Positions 11,151-26,205 are shown, counted from the first letter of the stretch. The stretch is DNA of 64,000 bases from Persicaria tinctoria (GCA_037127255.1 JBANSL010000005.1:8184001-8248000), one strand, 5' to 3'. Notes: generated by a model not told the origin, from the sequence alone. Made by a program: numbers and translations.

Positions 11151-12471
11151 CAATATATTTCAATCAATTTTGATGTTAACCTATACAGATATATTATTCT
11201 ATTTATTAGCATCAAATAAACTTTAAAGTCTGTTGGGACTTGTACCTGAAATGTGCGAACGGGCACTCTAAGTCAAGCACATGAGCATGGTACTATCTTA
11301 ATTAAAACTAATTAACGATAAAAGATTGAGTAGTTGATCGAATTATATACTGTAGTAAGTTTGGTATTGTACAAACGTTCGATTTAATATTGTCTCTCGA
11401 AATCTCAACAATAACAAAAAAAAAAAAGTGTCACTTATATTTAATAGATCGAGTCCTTAGTTTTAATTTATCTCCTTAAGACATAAAATCTCACCTTTTT
11501 ATTAGTTTTTTTTTACTCACAAAACTATTTTGTTCATTACGGAGTATCTTTTTAATTTGGCTTATTCACATAAGTTGTAATTTATAAAATGTATTTTTTA
11601 GGGAAAATAGTAGTTACCAAAAAATTAAGTTGGTAAAAATATTAGAACCAAATTATATGATAAATTGTTAAAAAATACTAATACAATGAAATCTTTCAAC
11701 GAGTTAGTTGTTACATTGAGATTATTTACAACTAGTGTAGGTCTTGTCCGGTGTACGGAGAATACATTAATACAATATTATAAATAATTTAAATAAATTC
11801 CAATAATAAAAATATATATAATTTTCCCCCAAAAAATAATATAGATATAAATAAAATTAGTTTGATAGATTATAATATAAATATCTTTTATTTAGCTTAT
11901 CTCAAAATATAAACAAAATTCACATTTATAATGTAATCGGTTTTTTTCCTAATCTAACATTAATTGAATCTCAGGTAATTTAATATATAACTGATTTTTA
12001 AAAATATTTTAATATTTTGTATTAAATATATACAATATATTTATTATGTTAGTTTACTAAAATAGCTCTGCACATATGAATTGTGGCTAAATAATATTTT
12101 TATAAATCATTTTAGGCTAAAAAAATAATATATATTTAAATAAAATAACAATTATTAAATAATTAATTTTTTTATAAATAATTCTTTGACCAAAAAATAA
12201 TCTAGATATAAATAAAATAACACTTATCAAATACATATTTATCTATTAATATTTTTGGTAAGTATGATTATCAAATATTTTTTATTTATATTTTTGTCAA
12301 TCAACTAAAATATCTAGATGTATAGATTGTGGTTTATGTAACTTTCTATAAATTATGACATATAGAGTATTATTTTATTAATTTTTATCCTAAAGTCAAC
12401 CACAACGAGCCAAATAAAAATTTTATCTTAAATTAACCACAATACGCCACATAAAATAATATACAGTTTTA

Positions 12472-12474
<3 letters not shown>
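11151..12474. other. AT-rich intergenic spacer
   Basis: About 1.3 kb of AT-rich DNA without a supported gene, RNA or complete mobile element. Degenerate repeats of AAAAATAATNTAGATATAAATAAAATA-like sequence recur at about 11830, 12120 and 12190. Confidence 0.6.

Positions 12475-12530
<56 letters not shown>
12475..12530. repeat. (TA)n microsatellite
   Basis: About 28 uninterrupted TA dinucleotides, roughly 220 bp upstream of the RER1 start codon. Confidence 0.95.
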
Positions 12531-12532
<2 letters not shown>

Positions 12533-12747
12533 TTTTATCTCATATTTAGTGCGATTTTTCATAATCTTATTTTAATAGATAGATTTACAAATATATTTAA
12601 AAAAAAAAAAAGACTTGTCATAAGTCGTAGCCAAACACGCCCTCCCCAATCCCATCGCTGCAACTTCTCCTTCCTCTGCAAAATTCACAGCGAATAACGA
12701 AACGGCCGGAGGGAGGAGATCGTAGTCGCCGAAGACCAACACTCGCG

Positions 12748-14217
12748 ATGATGGAGACCGACGCTGCAGGATCCGACGCCTCCTCAGCGTCCCCCGCTGC
12801 CGCCGTCTCCCGCTGGAGCTTCGTCGTATCTCAGCGCTTCCAGCACCTCCTCGACAAATCGACGCCTTTCGTCCTCCGCCGCTGGATCGCCGTCTCCCTC
12901 CTCGCCTTCGTCTACGCCCTCCGCGTTTTCCTGGTCCAGGGATTCTACGTCGTCTCCTACGCACTCGGCATCTACATCCTCAATCTCCTCATCGCCTTCT
13001 TGTCTCCCCAGGAGGATCCCGAGATCCACGGAGCCACGCTTCCTACTCGCCGATCGGATGAGTTCCGGCCTTTCGTTCGCCGGCTTCCGGAGTTTAAGTT
13101 CTGGTGAGGTTTTCTTCTGATTCTTGCTTTTGCTCGGGTGCTAGACTGCTAGGGTTAGGTTTTACTAAATCGGTTGATTAGGTTGTTATTGGAGATTTAA
13201 TTGGTTTGATTTTGTTTGAATATGGTGGTGTCACGAATTTGTATTCGATCCGTGATAATTTATGGATATGGTGGTGGTGATGTAATTCTTCGGTTCTTTA
13301 TAGGTAGATCAGTGGCGGTGGTTGTTAGATTTGATATGCCTGATATAATTTTCCTTTTGTGAGACATGGTTGGCCTGATTGGTGACACGGTGAGGGTTCA
13401 TTACTTCATTAGTGCAAAGCTAATGAATTTTTGCACTTACTAGGTTAGAACTTATGAATTTGGGGGGAAAGAGGGTATTTGTTGCTCCTGTGGGTTCCAT
13501 AACTTAAACTTTCTTAGCTGAAAGATTTGTTAGGTTGTGATCTGTGTTCTATGTAGTAGGTGTTCATTCTTTTCTTTTAAGGAGATTAAGTCATGTCCAG
13601 CTATAAATTGTGATGCTCAGTTCCTCTTAGTTCTGTTGAATAACTTATGATTGAAAAATTGCATACCTCTAGAAATATGGATCACAGTAGGAACTTAATT
13701 ACATTGGCACATTCAACTTTTTTCTTTGTTTAAGTTACTTCATCACCAAATAATGGAAATTTGTGTCAACAAAGTAGGTGTGTTTTGTTTTTCTCTTTCT
13801 TTTCAGATTTTGTTTCGCAAGCTGTGTTTTTTTACGACTTTGACAGGTTAAATTAGTTTAGTTTTGTTTTGTTTTGTGATGAAGGTACTCCCTCACCAAA
13901 GCCTTCTGCTTTGCTTTTCTGGCAACTTTCTTTGATGCCTTTGATGTCCCGGTCTTCTGGCCTATATTACTCTTTTACTGGTTCATGTTGTTCACGCTCA
14001 CCATGAGAAGACAGATACAGCACATGATCAAGTACAGATACGTTCCATTTTCCTTTGGGAAAAAGGTAATCCTCGAGTTGTAGCTTATAAGTTATAAGTA
14101 ACCTGTTTTGCCTGCTGCTTTTTGGCATTTCCTTATTAGTTGTTTCCACAATAATTCCAGCGTTACGATGGAAAGAGGCCAACTGCTGAAGAAAGCGCTC
14201 CTCTTGTGAGGGATTGA
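12748..14217 (+). CDS. RER1: RER1-like ER retention/retrieval receptor (197 aa, 3 exons)
   Basis: Exons 12748-13103, 13885-14065 and 14161-14217, all GT-AG. The joins restore a Trp codon at the first junction and keep phase 0 at the second. RER1 is a Golgi membrane receptor that recognises transmembrane signals of escaped ER membrane proteins and returns them to the ER in COPI vesicles. Family hallmarks are the N-terminal [18 protein letters not shown], the mid segment [19 protein letters not shown], then [13 protein letters not shown] and [14 protein letters not shown]. Four hydrophobic stretches lie at about 46-63, 66-84, 122-138 and 142-158, giving the expected W-shaped topology. Length matches plant RER1 proteins (about 190-200 aa). 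Two adjacent ATGs open the frame and I chose the first. The N-terminal first 20 residues are Ala/Ser-rich and variable in the family. A GT-AG pair at 14226 and 14721 may mark a 3' UTR intron. Confidence 0.95.
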
Positions 14218-15530
14218 TGAGCCAGGTAACTATATCAATTTTTCGTAATGTAGTTGTGAATGATTCTTGATCACACTGCTTGAGTTAATGTGTAAGGTGC
14301 TTCCCCAACAAGCTGAAATTGAAAATGACAGAATCTAGATAATATAATATTTGGTAATCAAAGATGAGTTGGGAGTCAGTATCTGAAGCTGAAGTTAAAG
14401 TTTTCTGCACATAATGATGGACTTTGTCCTACAAATACAAGCAGTGATTCACAAGATGCTGTACAATTGAGTTTCAAGCTTACTGAAACTATATGTGTTG
14501 TTTCGAATTTTGATCCATAGCGAAAAATGAAAGGAGGCAGGGTTGTGGTTAGCTGCATAACTAAGATTGCAAGCCGTAATAACTGTTTAGATAATTACTT
14601 GTATTTGATTCTGACTTGTCTGGTTGATTTATTTTCTGTCTCTCCCAACACTCAACAAAAACAAACCCATAATTGACTGCATTCTTGCTTTGTTGCTTTC
14701 TGGTTGATTGCTCAATGACAGGTAGAGCTGTTAGCATTCTAAGTTATGATCTTTTGGCATCTACATTTGTTGTCTGACTTGTTCCAAAGTGCGAAGAGGT
14801 CATGCTAATGAAGCAAGGAGGTCGCTGGCGTCATGTCTTTAACCTCATCTATTTGAAACTTCTCTTGTACAGAGAAAAAAGCACACTAAATTCTTTGTAG
14901 CTATGGCACTTCATACAACTTCTTGATGGCACCGATCTCAGTTCCTTCTGTTTGGAACATTTCATTTTTTATGCAGCTTTATATTAGACTGACGCCCTTT
15001 TCTATTGAAACAACACATCCGCCCCCTCCTGTTTGAATTAGGCTATTGCTGTATTTGTTAACCTCGAGCTTATGTTTGTGTGCTAAGTTCCATGATCAGG
15101 AATGAAGCTTCAACATAAAGAACACTTTTATTATCGCCGAGAATCATATCTAGATCTAAATTTGAAGAAATATTCCCTCCCATTCTACTTTGGGTCTTGC
15201 TATGTGACCTTTAATCTTCTGGACTTCACCGAAGAGTAACCATTTTGACATAGCCTTGAATACCATTTGGGGTCTTGCTATGTTCACATCTTTTGAACAA
15301 GTACAGGAGAAGGCAAGCTTATGTTGCAATCATCGGCTCCTCATGTGTTCCCGTTCATTTTTCTCGATAAGTTGAACCATGTCATGTTGCCTTAGCTTAG
15401 GGCGTCCATAACATTGGACGTCGACCCCCTTGCAAATGCCTGGTCAGTTGCTTCGGGAGGATGAGCTGGGATTTGGGAGGATGAGCGGAGCATTTTTATA
15501 ACCATGTTGAATCAGGTGATACATTATAAC
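14218..15530 (+). other. RER1 3' region and spacer
   Basis: No second gene is supported. The sequence just after the stop has a donor-like CAG/GTAACT at 14226 and an acceptor-like GACAG at 14721, compatible with an intron in the 3' UTR. The remainder to about 15500 resembles transcribed but non-coding sequence, without open frames of note. Confidence 0.4.
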
Positions 15531-15886
15531 TAGTTCAGTACCCGCATCGTGTGCAGTTTTTTTTATAATTTAAATCAATTATATATAAATACTCGTTTAG
15601 ATAACTAATTAATTTATTTCAACACTTTTGAATCGTTACACAATTTAAATAAAATTACCATTGATTCTTATTATACATATGTAAGTATTATCAAATATTT
15701 ATATAATTATTATCAAAATCTTACAAAATTGGGTAAAATCTTTCCAAAATATATCTATGTCTAAAAACTTATGAAAACTATTATCTTAAAATTGATTAAG
15801 ATGGAGATACATTTTTCTTATTGGTTATTACTATTAAGATAAGAAGAATATGTCATATGTAACCTACGACTTATCATTTATTATAT

Positions 15887-15887
15887 A

Positions 15888-15918
<31 letters not shown>

Positions 15919-15920
15919 CT
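15887..15920. repeat. (TG)n(TA)n microsatellite
   Basis: TG dinucleotides run directly into TA dinucleotides within a very AT-rich spacer. Confidence 0.9.
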
Positions 15921-15969
15921 TCTAAAATCGGTTACATATGTTACATAGGTAAAATCTTATCTTATATAG

Positions 15970-16262
15970 TATTTAAAATTCGTTAATATATTCTAAACAT
16001 ATATCCATATGTAATCAAATTGGGTCAAATTTTATCTTATGAATATATAGATATATTGATTAAATAGATTTGGAATAAAATTTTATCTTATGCATATATT
16101 AATTATTAAATCTTATCTTAAATAATAATGTAGTATTTAAATTTGGTTAATATCTTCTAAAAATATATCCATATCTAATCAAATTGAGTCAAAATTTATC
16201 TTATGCACATATAGATATATTGATTAAATAGAGTTAGAATAAAAGTTTATCTTTTGCATATA
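15970..16262. repeat. Diverged direct repeat, period about 167 bp
   Basis: A block of about 120 bp containing TTAATAT, ATATATCCATAT, TAATCAAATTG and TATTGATTAAATAG in the same order occurs at about 15978-16090 and again at about 16145-16258. The copies differ by scattered substitutions. No coding content is seen between 15530 and 16560. Confidence 0.7.
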
Positions 16263-16565
16263 TAGATATATTGATTGATTGAATAGATATATCTAATTTT
16301 ATCTTGTACATATATTAATTATTTCTTTAAAAAAATGTGATTGGTTCATATGACTACTTTTAAAGAGAAGTCGTAATGTGTCTCATACGACTTCTCCTTT
16401 ATTATATAAAATTGATGATATTAACACGACCAATAGGGCAATAGGAGAGAAAATCTTGCTATTTTATCGGATCTTACAAGCTTGAGACTGAGAGTATCTC
16501 GTTCTCAAAAGTTTTTTTTTTTTTTTATGATTCAATATTATCACTAGTCAAATTATTATCAAAAT

Positions 16566-16638
16566 GGGGATGTAGCTCAGATGGTAGAGCGCTTGCTTAG
16601 CATGCGAGAGGTACGGGGATCAATACCCCGCATCTCCA
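16566..16638 (+). tRNA. tRNA-Ala (anticodon AGC)
   Basis: A 73-nt cloverleaf without intron. The acceptor stem is GGGGATG/CATCTCC, the D arm GCTC/GAGC, the anticodon stem CTTGC/GCGAG with one wobble pair, loop TTAGCAT with anticodon AGC at 16599-16601, and the T arm CGGGG/CCCCG. A box TAGCTCAGATGG and B box GGATCAATACC are internal Pol III promoter elements. It is close to the common plant tRNA-Ala(AGC). A T-run suited to termination follows at about 16643-16655. Confidence 0.95.
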
Positions 16639-17089
16639 ATTAAATTTCATTTTTCCCACCATTTTCACCACAACTTCAATTTCACTTGTTAACAGTGCTT
16701 TTAAAACACCATCCATCAATATGCAACACAAGCAAGGAAACAAAGCTACATGTAAGAATTTTCTATAAGAATACCAGGTGTTAAATCATAGGCGTGAATT
16801 TAGATTGAATACATCAAGCTTTGGGAAGGGCGAATCAAACTGCTATGCCTAGTGAAGTGCCCCCCTTTTTGGCGTCAAAACCCGAGAACTCAGCGAAACA
16901 ATACCTGCTCTGAGAAATGCTACACAATAACTCTTTCACATCTATACGAGGGACGGAATGAAGAATACACACCTTTAACGATTGGTGCACTTGAACTATT
17001 CTATACAAATCTATATGCAGATATGCACCCTTGGCAATGCACTGAACTTGAGTGTTTTGGTGTTTTCACACTGTTGGTGGTTTGAAGTC
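16639..17089. other. Spacer between tRNA-Ala and the IRX14 3' end
   Basis: No gene is supported. The segment nearest 17089 is likely the 3' UTR of the minus-strand IRX14 gene. A 77-codon open frame at 16852-17085 on the plus strand shows no recognisable family. Confidence 0.4.
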
Positions 17090-20000
17090 TTAATTATCTC
17101 TGGACTGTTTTGAAGATGCCTGTGTGTCTGTTGTCCTCGTGTTGTTCTTCTTTCTGTTTGGGGTACGCTTGGTTTTTGATGCCCGGGTTCTTGAAGGCCG
17201 TTTTTCTGAATGATCTTCAGCAGCTACTGTTTCTTTCAGCATAGATGGGAGTTCAGGAGGAGCATCAGGCCAGGGTGTTCGCTTTGCTGGGACAGTTATC
17301 TCCAACGGAGTGTTGATTATCCATCTGTGTAAAGATAAGAAGTTGCATCAAACTTGAAAGCACTTGGCTGAATTAGTTAGAAACTAGTAAACTGGAGAAT
17401 TTACAATTTTTAAAAATGCCAGCCTACTTTATGGGTTAAACAAGGTAGGAAAAAGAGAAGCAAATGCATTCACAAAGTGTCCAGGAAACACACACAACAC
17501 ACTTGAAATAGGGGTGTAGCCGTGTAGGGGAAAACAAAGACCATCCAAAACTATAACATCACATTTTGAGCCAAAATGAGAAATCCACACGCATTTATCA
17601 AAAGCTTCTAGACTTCTATCCAACACTTTGAACAAATCAGAAATCGGAAGGCACTAATATATAATCTTGTCAAAACAATATACCAAAACATGTTTATTGG
17701 TAAGAAATGAAGAATCAAGATTGTTTAAGATAACATCTCACTGGACTACTGAGAAAATAAGAACTAGGAAGACATCAAAATGATGGTGTTTCACTCCAAG
17801 CAACCAAATTTCAAGTCCATCATATTTCACTATAACTATTGCTATATTTCTTTGTGAATCAAGGAAAACACTTCTAAATAAGCCCTAAACTGTTCTACTC
17901 CTACTGCAATCTGTTCAAGGCAATTCAACTACGTCAACAAATTTCTTCTTCCGTAATTTTTTTTCCCTAACCAATGATAAGACAAAGAAGTTTTTGCCTT
18001 TGATCAACAAACATAGTGCAGATGGTCAAGTATTTTTCAACACACTGTAACTCAAAGTAAGCCACAACAAAGGTCCTTCATCAGGGTACCACGAGTTAAA
18101 TTGGCAGCGGAGCAGCTAATCTGATCTTTTATTGATAGACCTCTAATGTTAGAGAAGAAGTTCCAGTCTAGGTTACACCAGAGTAATGAGTTCAAGCCAT
18201 AGGGAAGAAATTCCTGTCTAGTTTAAGCCACAGTATGAGCATAATAGAAGTAAACAGAAAATGACTGAAGAAAACAGAATTTTGATCAATCCAACTAACC
18301 TGGGAGGGAATTTGCTGTCCAAGCGAGCTTCAACCCGCAGCCACCACAGCAACACTTTACGGCCACAGCTTCCAATGGGTTCAACCACAGACGCATCCTT
18401 CACCAACGATAGCGGGTTATCAACCTCATCCTCACTCAAACTCTTCAAGTCTTTCATCCATTCCGGCTTTTCAACGTCGTCCTTCCATAGCAAACGAGAA
18501 TTCAGCACAAATCCAGCCCACTCCAACCTCATGGGAAGAACAGGCCCCATGTCTCCAATATAAACTGCACTTCTTTCTACATATGGAGATACATCAAAGG
18601 TGTGCCAACCAGCCAAAGATTCAGATATGTTACATGCTGGACCTTGAACGGGAATAGACTCCAGCTCGTCTTCCACTACAGACAAAGGTGAATTAGAGCC
18701 ACCCTTATGCATCAGAATTCCAACTGAAACAGCTCCGATTCCCCTAACCTTCTGGACCTCATCAAAGAGCTCCAGACTATGCATATTACTATCATCAGCA
18801 AACATCACTATCCCATCCAATTTCTTGTCCCTCACAACTCTGTTCCATGTTAAACCAAAAATGACAATCAAATTCAACCACAAAAACAATAGCAAAAACA
18901 GTCTAAAGGGTAAATTCCATGCACCTATAAGACCCCATTAATCAAAAAATGACAATTGATTTCATGGGGAATCCATGTATAATTCCTCTTAATACTCCCT
19001 AAATTTATGGAAACTGTAGCAGATTTCGTCTTTCCATCAAACGCACCATCATGTTTCCGCTATTCAAGCTAAGTGCCAACCAGACATAGGCCATTTATTA
19101 GACGAGAAAATGCCAAAAAATTTATTGGTATAATTTCACGTATGGTTCCTAAAATTTTGGAATCATTTCACAATGGTCAACCATGGAACACAGGCAGGTG
19201 CAATAGCAAGAAGTTGACTATGTATCTGATGGAAAGACACAATTTTCATAAATTCAGAAACTAATAATAAATGCTATGGACCATCATGATTCATGAATGA
19301 CACCTAAATATCAGGAGAGTGGAACAAATCAAAATCAAAACAATGAAAAGAACAGTTGGTTTCATCAGCCAAAGAACTCACCTCAACGCCAAGAGACGCA
19401 TCCGAGTCTCCATCTTCTGCCGATCCACCCAAGTCACAGGCATCTGCTGATCAAATCCAACATGAATAATCTGAATCCCTGACTTATCAAGTATGGAGGC
19501 GGTCTCGTTCGTCCTTCCACCAGCTTCAACCACGATCCAAACGACGTCGTAAGGGCAATTCATCAGCGAATGCATAACGCCGGTGAGGTGAAGCGTCTGG
19601 AAAGTCCGAACATACGTCGGAGTAACGACGATCAGGTTTCTCGGATCCTTGACGCCATATTGAAGCCTCTGCTCCCTCTGAACCATGTCCAGAATCCGAT
19701 GCGCACGCATAACCTCCACCGGATCCGGATGCGGCCACGGCCGGATCCGGATCCCGTGCCGGCCGACCGCCACTCTACTTCCCGCCACCATGCCTTTCGC
19801 AAGAGTCTCGTTCGCCGCCGCCGACTCCGTCCAAGAACCTAGGTTTCCGCCGCGGGACTTCGCGAGCAGCGTCACAGCAGAATCAAAGGTAGTAACGGAG
19901 GCGGAAGAGAAGAGGAGGAAAAACACTAGGCGAGAAAACCTGAAGCCGAGGAGAAGGCTGATCAGGCAGCAGAGACAGTGAAGCACCGTCCATAGAAGCG

Positions 20001-20097
20001 TCGCCGGCGGCTTGTTACCTCCGTCGACGCCGCCGTCGAGCATGCCGGCGCCGCGGAAGCGCCGATTGGCGTTATGCAACGCCATAAACTTCATCAT
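17090..20097 (-). CDS. IRX14: GT43 family glycosyltransferase, IRX14-type putative beta-1,4-xylosyltransferase (496 aa, 3 exons)
   Basis: Exons in transcript order are 20097-19382, 18839-18300 and 17324-17090. Both introns are GT-AG and split an Arg codon after its second base. IRX14 works in the Golgi with IRX9/IRX10-type partners to elongate the xylan backbone of secondary walls. Visible features are a basic N-terminus, a signal-anchor membrane stretch at about 33-64 (LLWTVLHCLCCLISLLLGF then RLVFFLLF), the GT43 region from about 150 (NLIVVTPTYVRTFQ), WIVVEAG near 187, ASILDKSGI, the metal-binding DxD-like motif FADDSN near 251, and LWWLRVEARLDSKFPP late. The tail WIINTPLEITVPAKRTPWPD is typical of IRX14, and the C-terminal 50 residues are Lys/Arg/Ser-rich. 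The ATG at 20097 (MMKF) is chosen because the open frame upstream has no ATG. Confidence 0.93.
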
Positions 20098-20234
20098 CGC
20101 CTTTTCCGAATCGCTTGAGCTCAATTGAATCAATTGGCCTCAACAAATTGTCGAATGTAGAGGTCGAATGAGTTGCGATTTGTATGGAAATGGATTCGAT
20201 CGGCGGGGATGGGATTGGAGGGAAAGAGGTTGGG

Positions 20235-20241
20235 AGTTGGT
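20235..20241 (-). promoter_or_regulatory. SMRE-type MYB46/MYB83 motif upstream of IRX14
   Basis: ACCAACT on the gene strand, matching ACC(A/T)A(A/C)(T/C), about 138 bp upstream of the ATG. A second identical copy lies at 20425-20431 in the same orientation. MYB46/MYB83 are known secondary-wall regulators; binding here is inferred. Confidence 0.45.
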
Positions 20242-20269
20242 GGATTTGGTGATGGTCTGTTTTCAAACA

Positions 20270-21330
20270 GCTAACTGTTGGTGGCTTCGCAGAGACTTTT
20301 TGGAGACCTTCGGCATCAAAATCATGTCAGATGGTAAAAATAACACATTTAAAAGGATATATTTGTGAGTTTCAAAATCAAATTGGGGCTTTTAAAACCT
20401 CAAATCACAGATCTAATAAACTTTAGTTGGTGTATTGCATGATCTTGCTTTCAATTTATTATTAATTATTCACCTAATACTTTTGCAATTTAAAGGATAT
20501 AACTTTAGGATGTGGTGATCGATTTAGTAATGTGTTAAAGAGTGATTATTTACCTTAATAATAATGTACTTATAAATAAGTAGTTTTGTGTTGAATTAGG
20601 AGTTTATGAATTTTGTATTCTAAAATACAAATAGTAAATTATAAAACGAATATAAATAATAATACTATTAATATCGTTTGCCGACTTGTTGACCTCTCAA
20701 GATTTAAGCTTGTCTGTTCTCGAATTTTTACTTGCTAAAAAAATACTCCGTACTATATTTTTTTAGAAGAAATATAAGAATTCGATTATCAAAACAGGTC
20801 TAGAGAAACCGATAGATCGGACAAGTCGACTGACCGGTAGATGAATCAACCATTGTATACAACCGTAAACAAATGACAAAAAGAAAATAACACGAAATAA
20901 ATGACGGAAAAGAAAATGCAAAAAAAATACTAAATTCTCATATAGTTTGTGTTTTATTTACTTATTTATTTATTTTTGTAATTAGTTCGTAATTTTAGGA
21001 TTTTGTTAATTTTCAATATAAGAAACAAAAAATATGCAATGAGATATGATAAACTTACAAATATTATTGGTATAAATATGAGTTTTTATGTACAGCACAT
21101 TTGCGAAACTACCAAGAAATACAAATGCCAATTCAGATGAATTCTGAAAGGAGATTATCAGGTGCTAACTTATTCACTTTACAATTTACAAATGCAACCT
21201 TTAATGGGCAAGGTTTGAACTTTACATACACAGATGCACAGCAATCTATACAGCATGTTTGAATGGTTTCTGTACAGGTGAAGAGATGGGTTTGAAAAGG
21301 CACTGGGGCTGAAGCTGGATAGCCCGGGAC
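20270..21330. other. Intergenic spacer between IRX14 and the F-box gene
   Basis: The interval holds the IRX14 upstream region and, from about 21070, the 3' region of the F-box gene. It is AT-rich. I see no coding sequence, tRNA or complete mobile element. Confidence 0.6.
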
Positions 21331-21333
21331 GGC

Positions 21334-23368
21334 TCAGTGAACGGGCCACATAGGGATTGGCTGAATGTCTGGTAGCACAACACTGGGTTTGATCTCAAGA
21401 GCCGGGCTGATTGCGAGTAGCCTGATGAAGCAGTCCACTGCAACTCTAGTTCCCCATACGTTTATGGAGCGGAGTTTCGGGCAGTTGGTTACGAGAAAGA
21501 GGAGCCCGCTCTCAGTCACGTGGCGGCAGCTCCACAGGCCAATAGTCTGAAAAATAGGTGAAATCAATGTTGACAAATGACCGAATGAGAGAGACGGGCA
21601 GTTATAGCAAAGCAATTGTTGCTGCTGAATTGAAGCACAAATACATGCAAAAATACAATTCTGGAAAGGCAAGCTACAAAACTAGGTTCAGTTGGTAGTT
21701 GGTACATTGCATCTTCATATTCTACCTACTGAAAATTAGGATTAGAGTGGAAAAGGTAGAAGGAAGAAATTGGGATTTCACCTTCAAATCTAAACAGTTG
21801 TTTGCAATGGCATACAAGGAGTCATCAGTGATGAATGTACCACCAATGTTTAGGTGCTGTAAGGAAGAAGCTCTCGAGACCTGCCACGTGAATTACAAGC
21901 AGTATGAGAAGATTCACCTCAACTGTAGCAGATACAAGATGTAAGGGGAGAAAAAAATGAGCCAGCTTAATCCATTCAACACGCACAAAAAATTGCGTTT
22001 ATTAAATAGCACCATTCAATATGTACATACCTGTGAGATAGACTATATTAAGTGAACAACAAAGCTTGCACAATATGATATTTGTGAATGAATGTTTGGG
22101 AATCCAGCTATATAGGTGGCCAACCCATTGCATATAAAGAATTTCAGTATTAAGCCAGCACATCTATCCCCATGGATCTGGCAGGCAGCAGGTTACAATT
22201 TTGGATGCTAAGGAAATAATGTAAAAAAAAAAAAAGGTATCTCCTTAAGTTTCAGGCAATTACTAGAATATTATGTGCACAAATTGTTCAGCTTTGGCTG
22301 TAAAAGTCTAAAAGATGCATTAAGGGAATGTTCGGAAAGGCAAAACTGTCATTATGTTAGGGATCAGTTACCTGTGGTTTTATCATCCTAGGCGAAAAGT
22401 ACCATACAAAATTTACCTGCTTCTACAAATGTTTTGTAACTTCATCTATAAGCTAGATCATTTGAGATTTTCCTAGTAACTACAGAGCAAATCATCAACG
22501 AATCGCAACAGTTATCTCCAAATTATTATATCTCATGAAGGCTAAATACTGTATTGATCATTTTCGGAGTTCAGAACATGGAAAATTGAAAATACCAGTT
22601 GAATGACACCCTTGTCAGTGATTCCCGTCATTCCCCAAAGAGATACAGAGGTCAAATTTCTAACACACTTAGCCATGGATATCTTGTCAAGCCCAGCATC
22701 TGTTATTTGACAACCCCAGCGACTCCTTGAGCTGACATGTAAACACACAGACATAGGAGTGAAGATCACATTGATGGAAGGTGATCACGTTAGGAATTTT
22801 GTTTGTCTGTGGCGTTCAAGATGTTCGAATCTTGCTATTTTGTTCATTCATTTCTACTAATTTTGCCATTCACCAAGTAATATGCGAAACAAAATCAGCA
22901 ATTCATCCTCTCCAAAATTTAACGGTACTCGTGAATATGATTCATAGGTGATGATAGAATGATAGGTTCACAGAGATGGAGAAATTACATGTCAAGCTCC
23001 TTGAGGCTGAAAGCAAGGGAAACGAGACGAGCAGTGGAGTCATCGTCCATCTTCCATCCAGAGAAGCTCAGGCTCTCTCTCCTTCCTATCGATTGCTTCA
23101 CCGCCTTCCTCCATTTCTTCGACACACAGCTTGCCCTAATCCAAAATCCAGAAAGCAGGAACCAAATTAACCCCCGAAAAACGAAATTGATTGAACCAAG
23201 CAACTAATCCGGTCAAAATTGCCTCAATTAACACCAAACCGACAACAACAACGGAGGGGAAAACAAAACTTACTGAGCCAAATCCGTGAACGAATCAAAT
23301 AAGAAGAAGATGTGAGAGAGAAGGTCAATTGGAAGCCTCTCAATCTCGGCCCCTTCGTCGTTTTCCAT
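21334..23368 (-). CDS. F-box/LRR protein, At5g67140-like (229 aa, 5 exons)
   Basis: Exons in transcript order are 23368-23274, 23135-22989, 22731-22596, 21880-21782 and 21546-21334, all GT-AG with consistent phases. The F-box lies at about 9-48 (IERLPIDLLSHIF, then ASCVSKKWRKAV). Leucine-rich repeats of the AMN1 type follow, with SLSFSGWKMDDDSTARLV, LKELDISRSRWGCQITDAGL, NLTSVSLWGMTGITDKGV, LQHLNIGGTFITDDSL and LWSCRHVTESGLLFL. F-box proteins dock substrates on SCF (SKP1-Cullin1) ubiquitin ligases through the F-box, and the LRRs should hold the substrate. The substrate is unknown. The whole protein length and the repeat order agree with a small conserved plant family. The start is the ATG at 23368 directly before an acidic stretch and the F-box. 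The leader contains additional upstream open sequence without ATG. Confidence 0.9.
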
Positions 23369-23536
23369 GGCCGTGGATATTCCCCTTCTCCCTTGATGAA
23401 GAAAGAGAGAGAAAGAGAGGTCGTAGCTATGGCGTCTTCCAGAAACGAGCGGGACAAGTAAAGAGGGGACGGGAAGGTCGTTGCTGACCTGTCGTATCGG
23501 AATCACATTGAATCTCTCCCCACCTGTTAAATTCAA

Positions 23537-24651
23537 ACGTCCTTTTTATTAAACAAATAATTTTTTTTATGGGAAGAAAAGTAAAACGACGCCGTCACAC
23601 CGTCCTTTTGAGAAATACCCGCCTCGTGTCACGTGCTCCTCGGCCTTTGTCACGTGCCTGCTTGTGGCCCAATATCTCTCGGCTCAGCCCTTTGGGCTTC
23701 ATTGTCCATGGGCTAACCCATCCACTTTCCATGGCTTCATAACTTCATGTCATGTTAGATTGGATGGTTTTTAGTTTTTTACTCCTTCCGTTTAAAAATA
23801 TAGGTCTTTTTAGGTTTGGAATTTTGTTTAGAAATATAAGTCCTTTTAGGTTTTTGAGGCATTAGGATAAGAGAAAAGTAACTTTTTGAGGGAGTGAGGG
23901 GTGGTTGGATTTAGGTTATGATTTTGAACCCTGTATTTTCGGTTAATTTCTTTTAAAAATAATTTATTTATTAAAGAATAAGATTTAGTCCCATTAACAG
24001 AGCCAATTCTTAACTAGTGGCATTTCTTCCGTTTTAATTTTTTTTTTAAAAAATGATATTTTTTTTATAGTTTTTATTATTGTTATAAAAAAAACATACT
24101 AAAAGTCAATTTAAAAAAAAATGGAATTAGTGTTTTCCCCTGAACTGGTCCCTATTCAGTTCGAACTCCGGATATGACCGCTCTTCATTTACAAATTCTG
24201 AACTGATCCCTATTCTACCCGATGTCAAAATCCCACGAAACTGACTCATTAGATTAGACAAAGACTTGACAGTAATTTTAGTTATAACTTATAAGTCAAA
24301 ATAGAATGTCACATATAGTATAATGGAATTTATAAACATATATTATAAATATAATAATCAACAGAAATACACAACGTTCTAACTTGAATTGGTTAATAAA
24401 GAGCGGTCATTTCGAAGTTCGAACCGGGGACCTATGAGTACTACCCACAAGGTCTTTCCGATGTACACAACGTTCTACCAACTACAAGTCTATAACACAT
24501 TTCGCATCGCACTTTGGCGTTTGAAATATAAAATATAAAAAGAAATTTAAAACAATTTGGTTCCAAACAGATTGATTTAAAAAGAAAAAAGGAAAAGAAA
24601 AAGGGCAGCTTAATAATGGATAGATAGGCAGTTAATTTCCCGCCAAAATAA
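23537..24651. other. Intergenic spacer with a Stowaway-like end
   Basis: No gene is supported. At about 23779 a TACTCCTTCCGTTTAAAAATATA stretch resembles one terminus of a Stowaway-like MITE, but the opposite terminus is not recognisable, so only a fragment is called. A block at 24411-24465 with TTCGAACCGGGGACC is related to one at 26611-26660. Confidence 0.5.
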
Positions 24652-26205
<1,554 letters not shown>
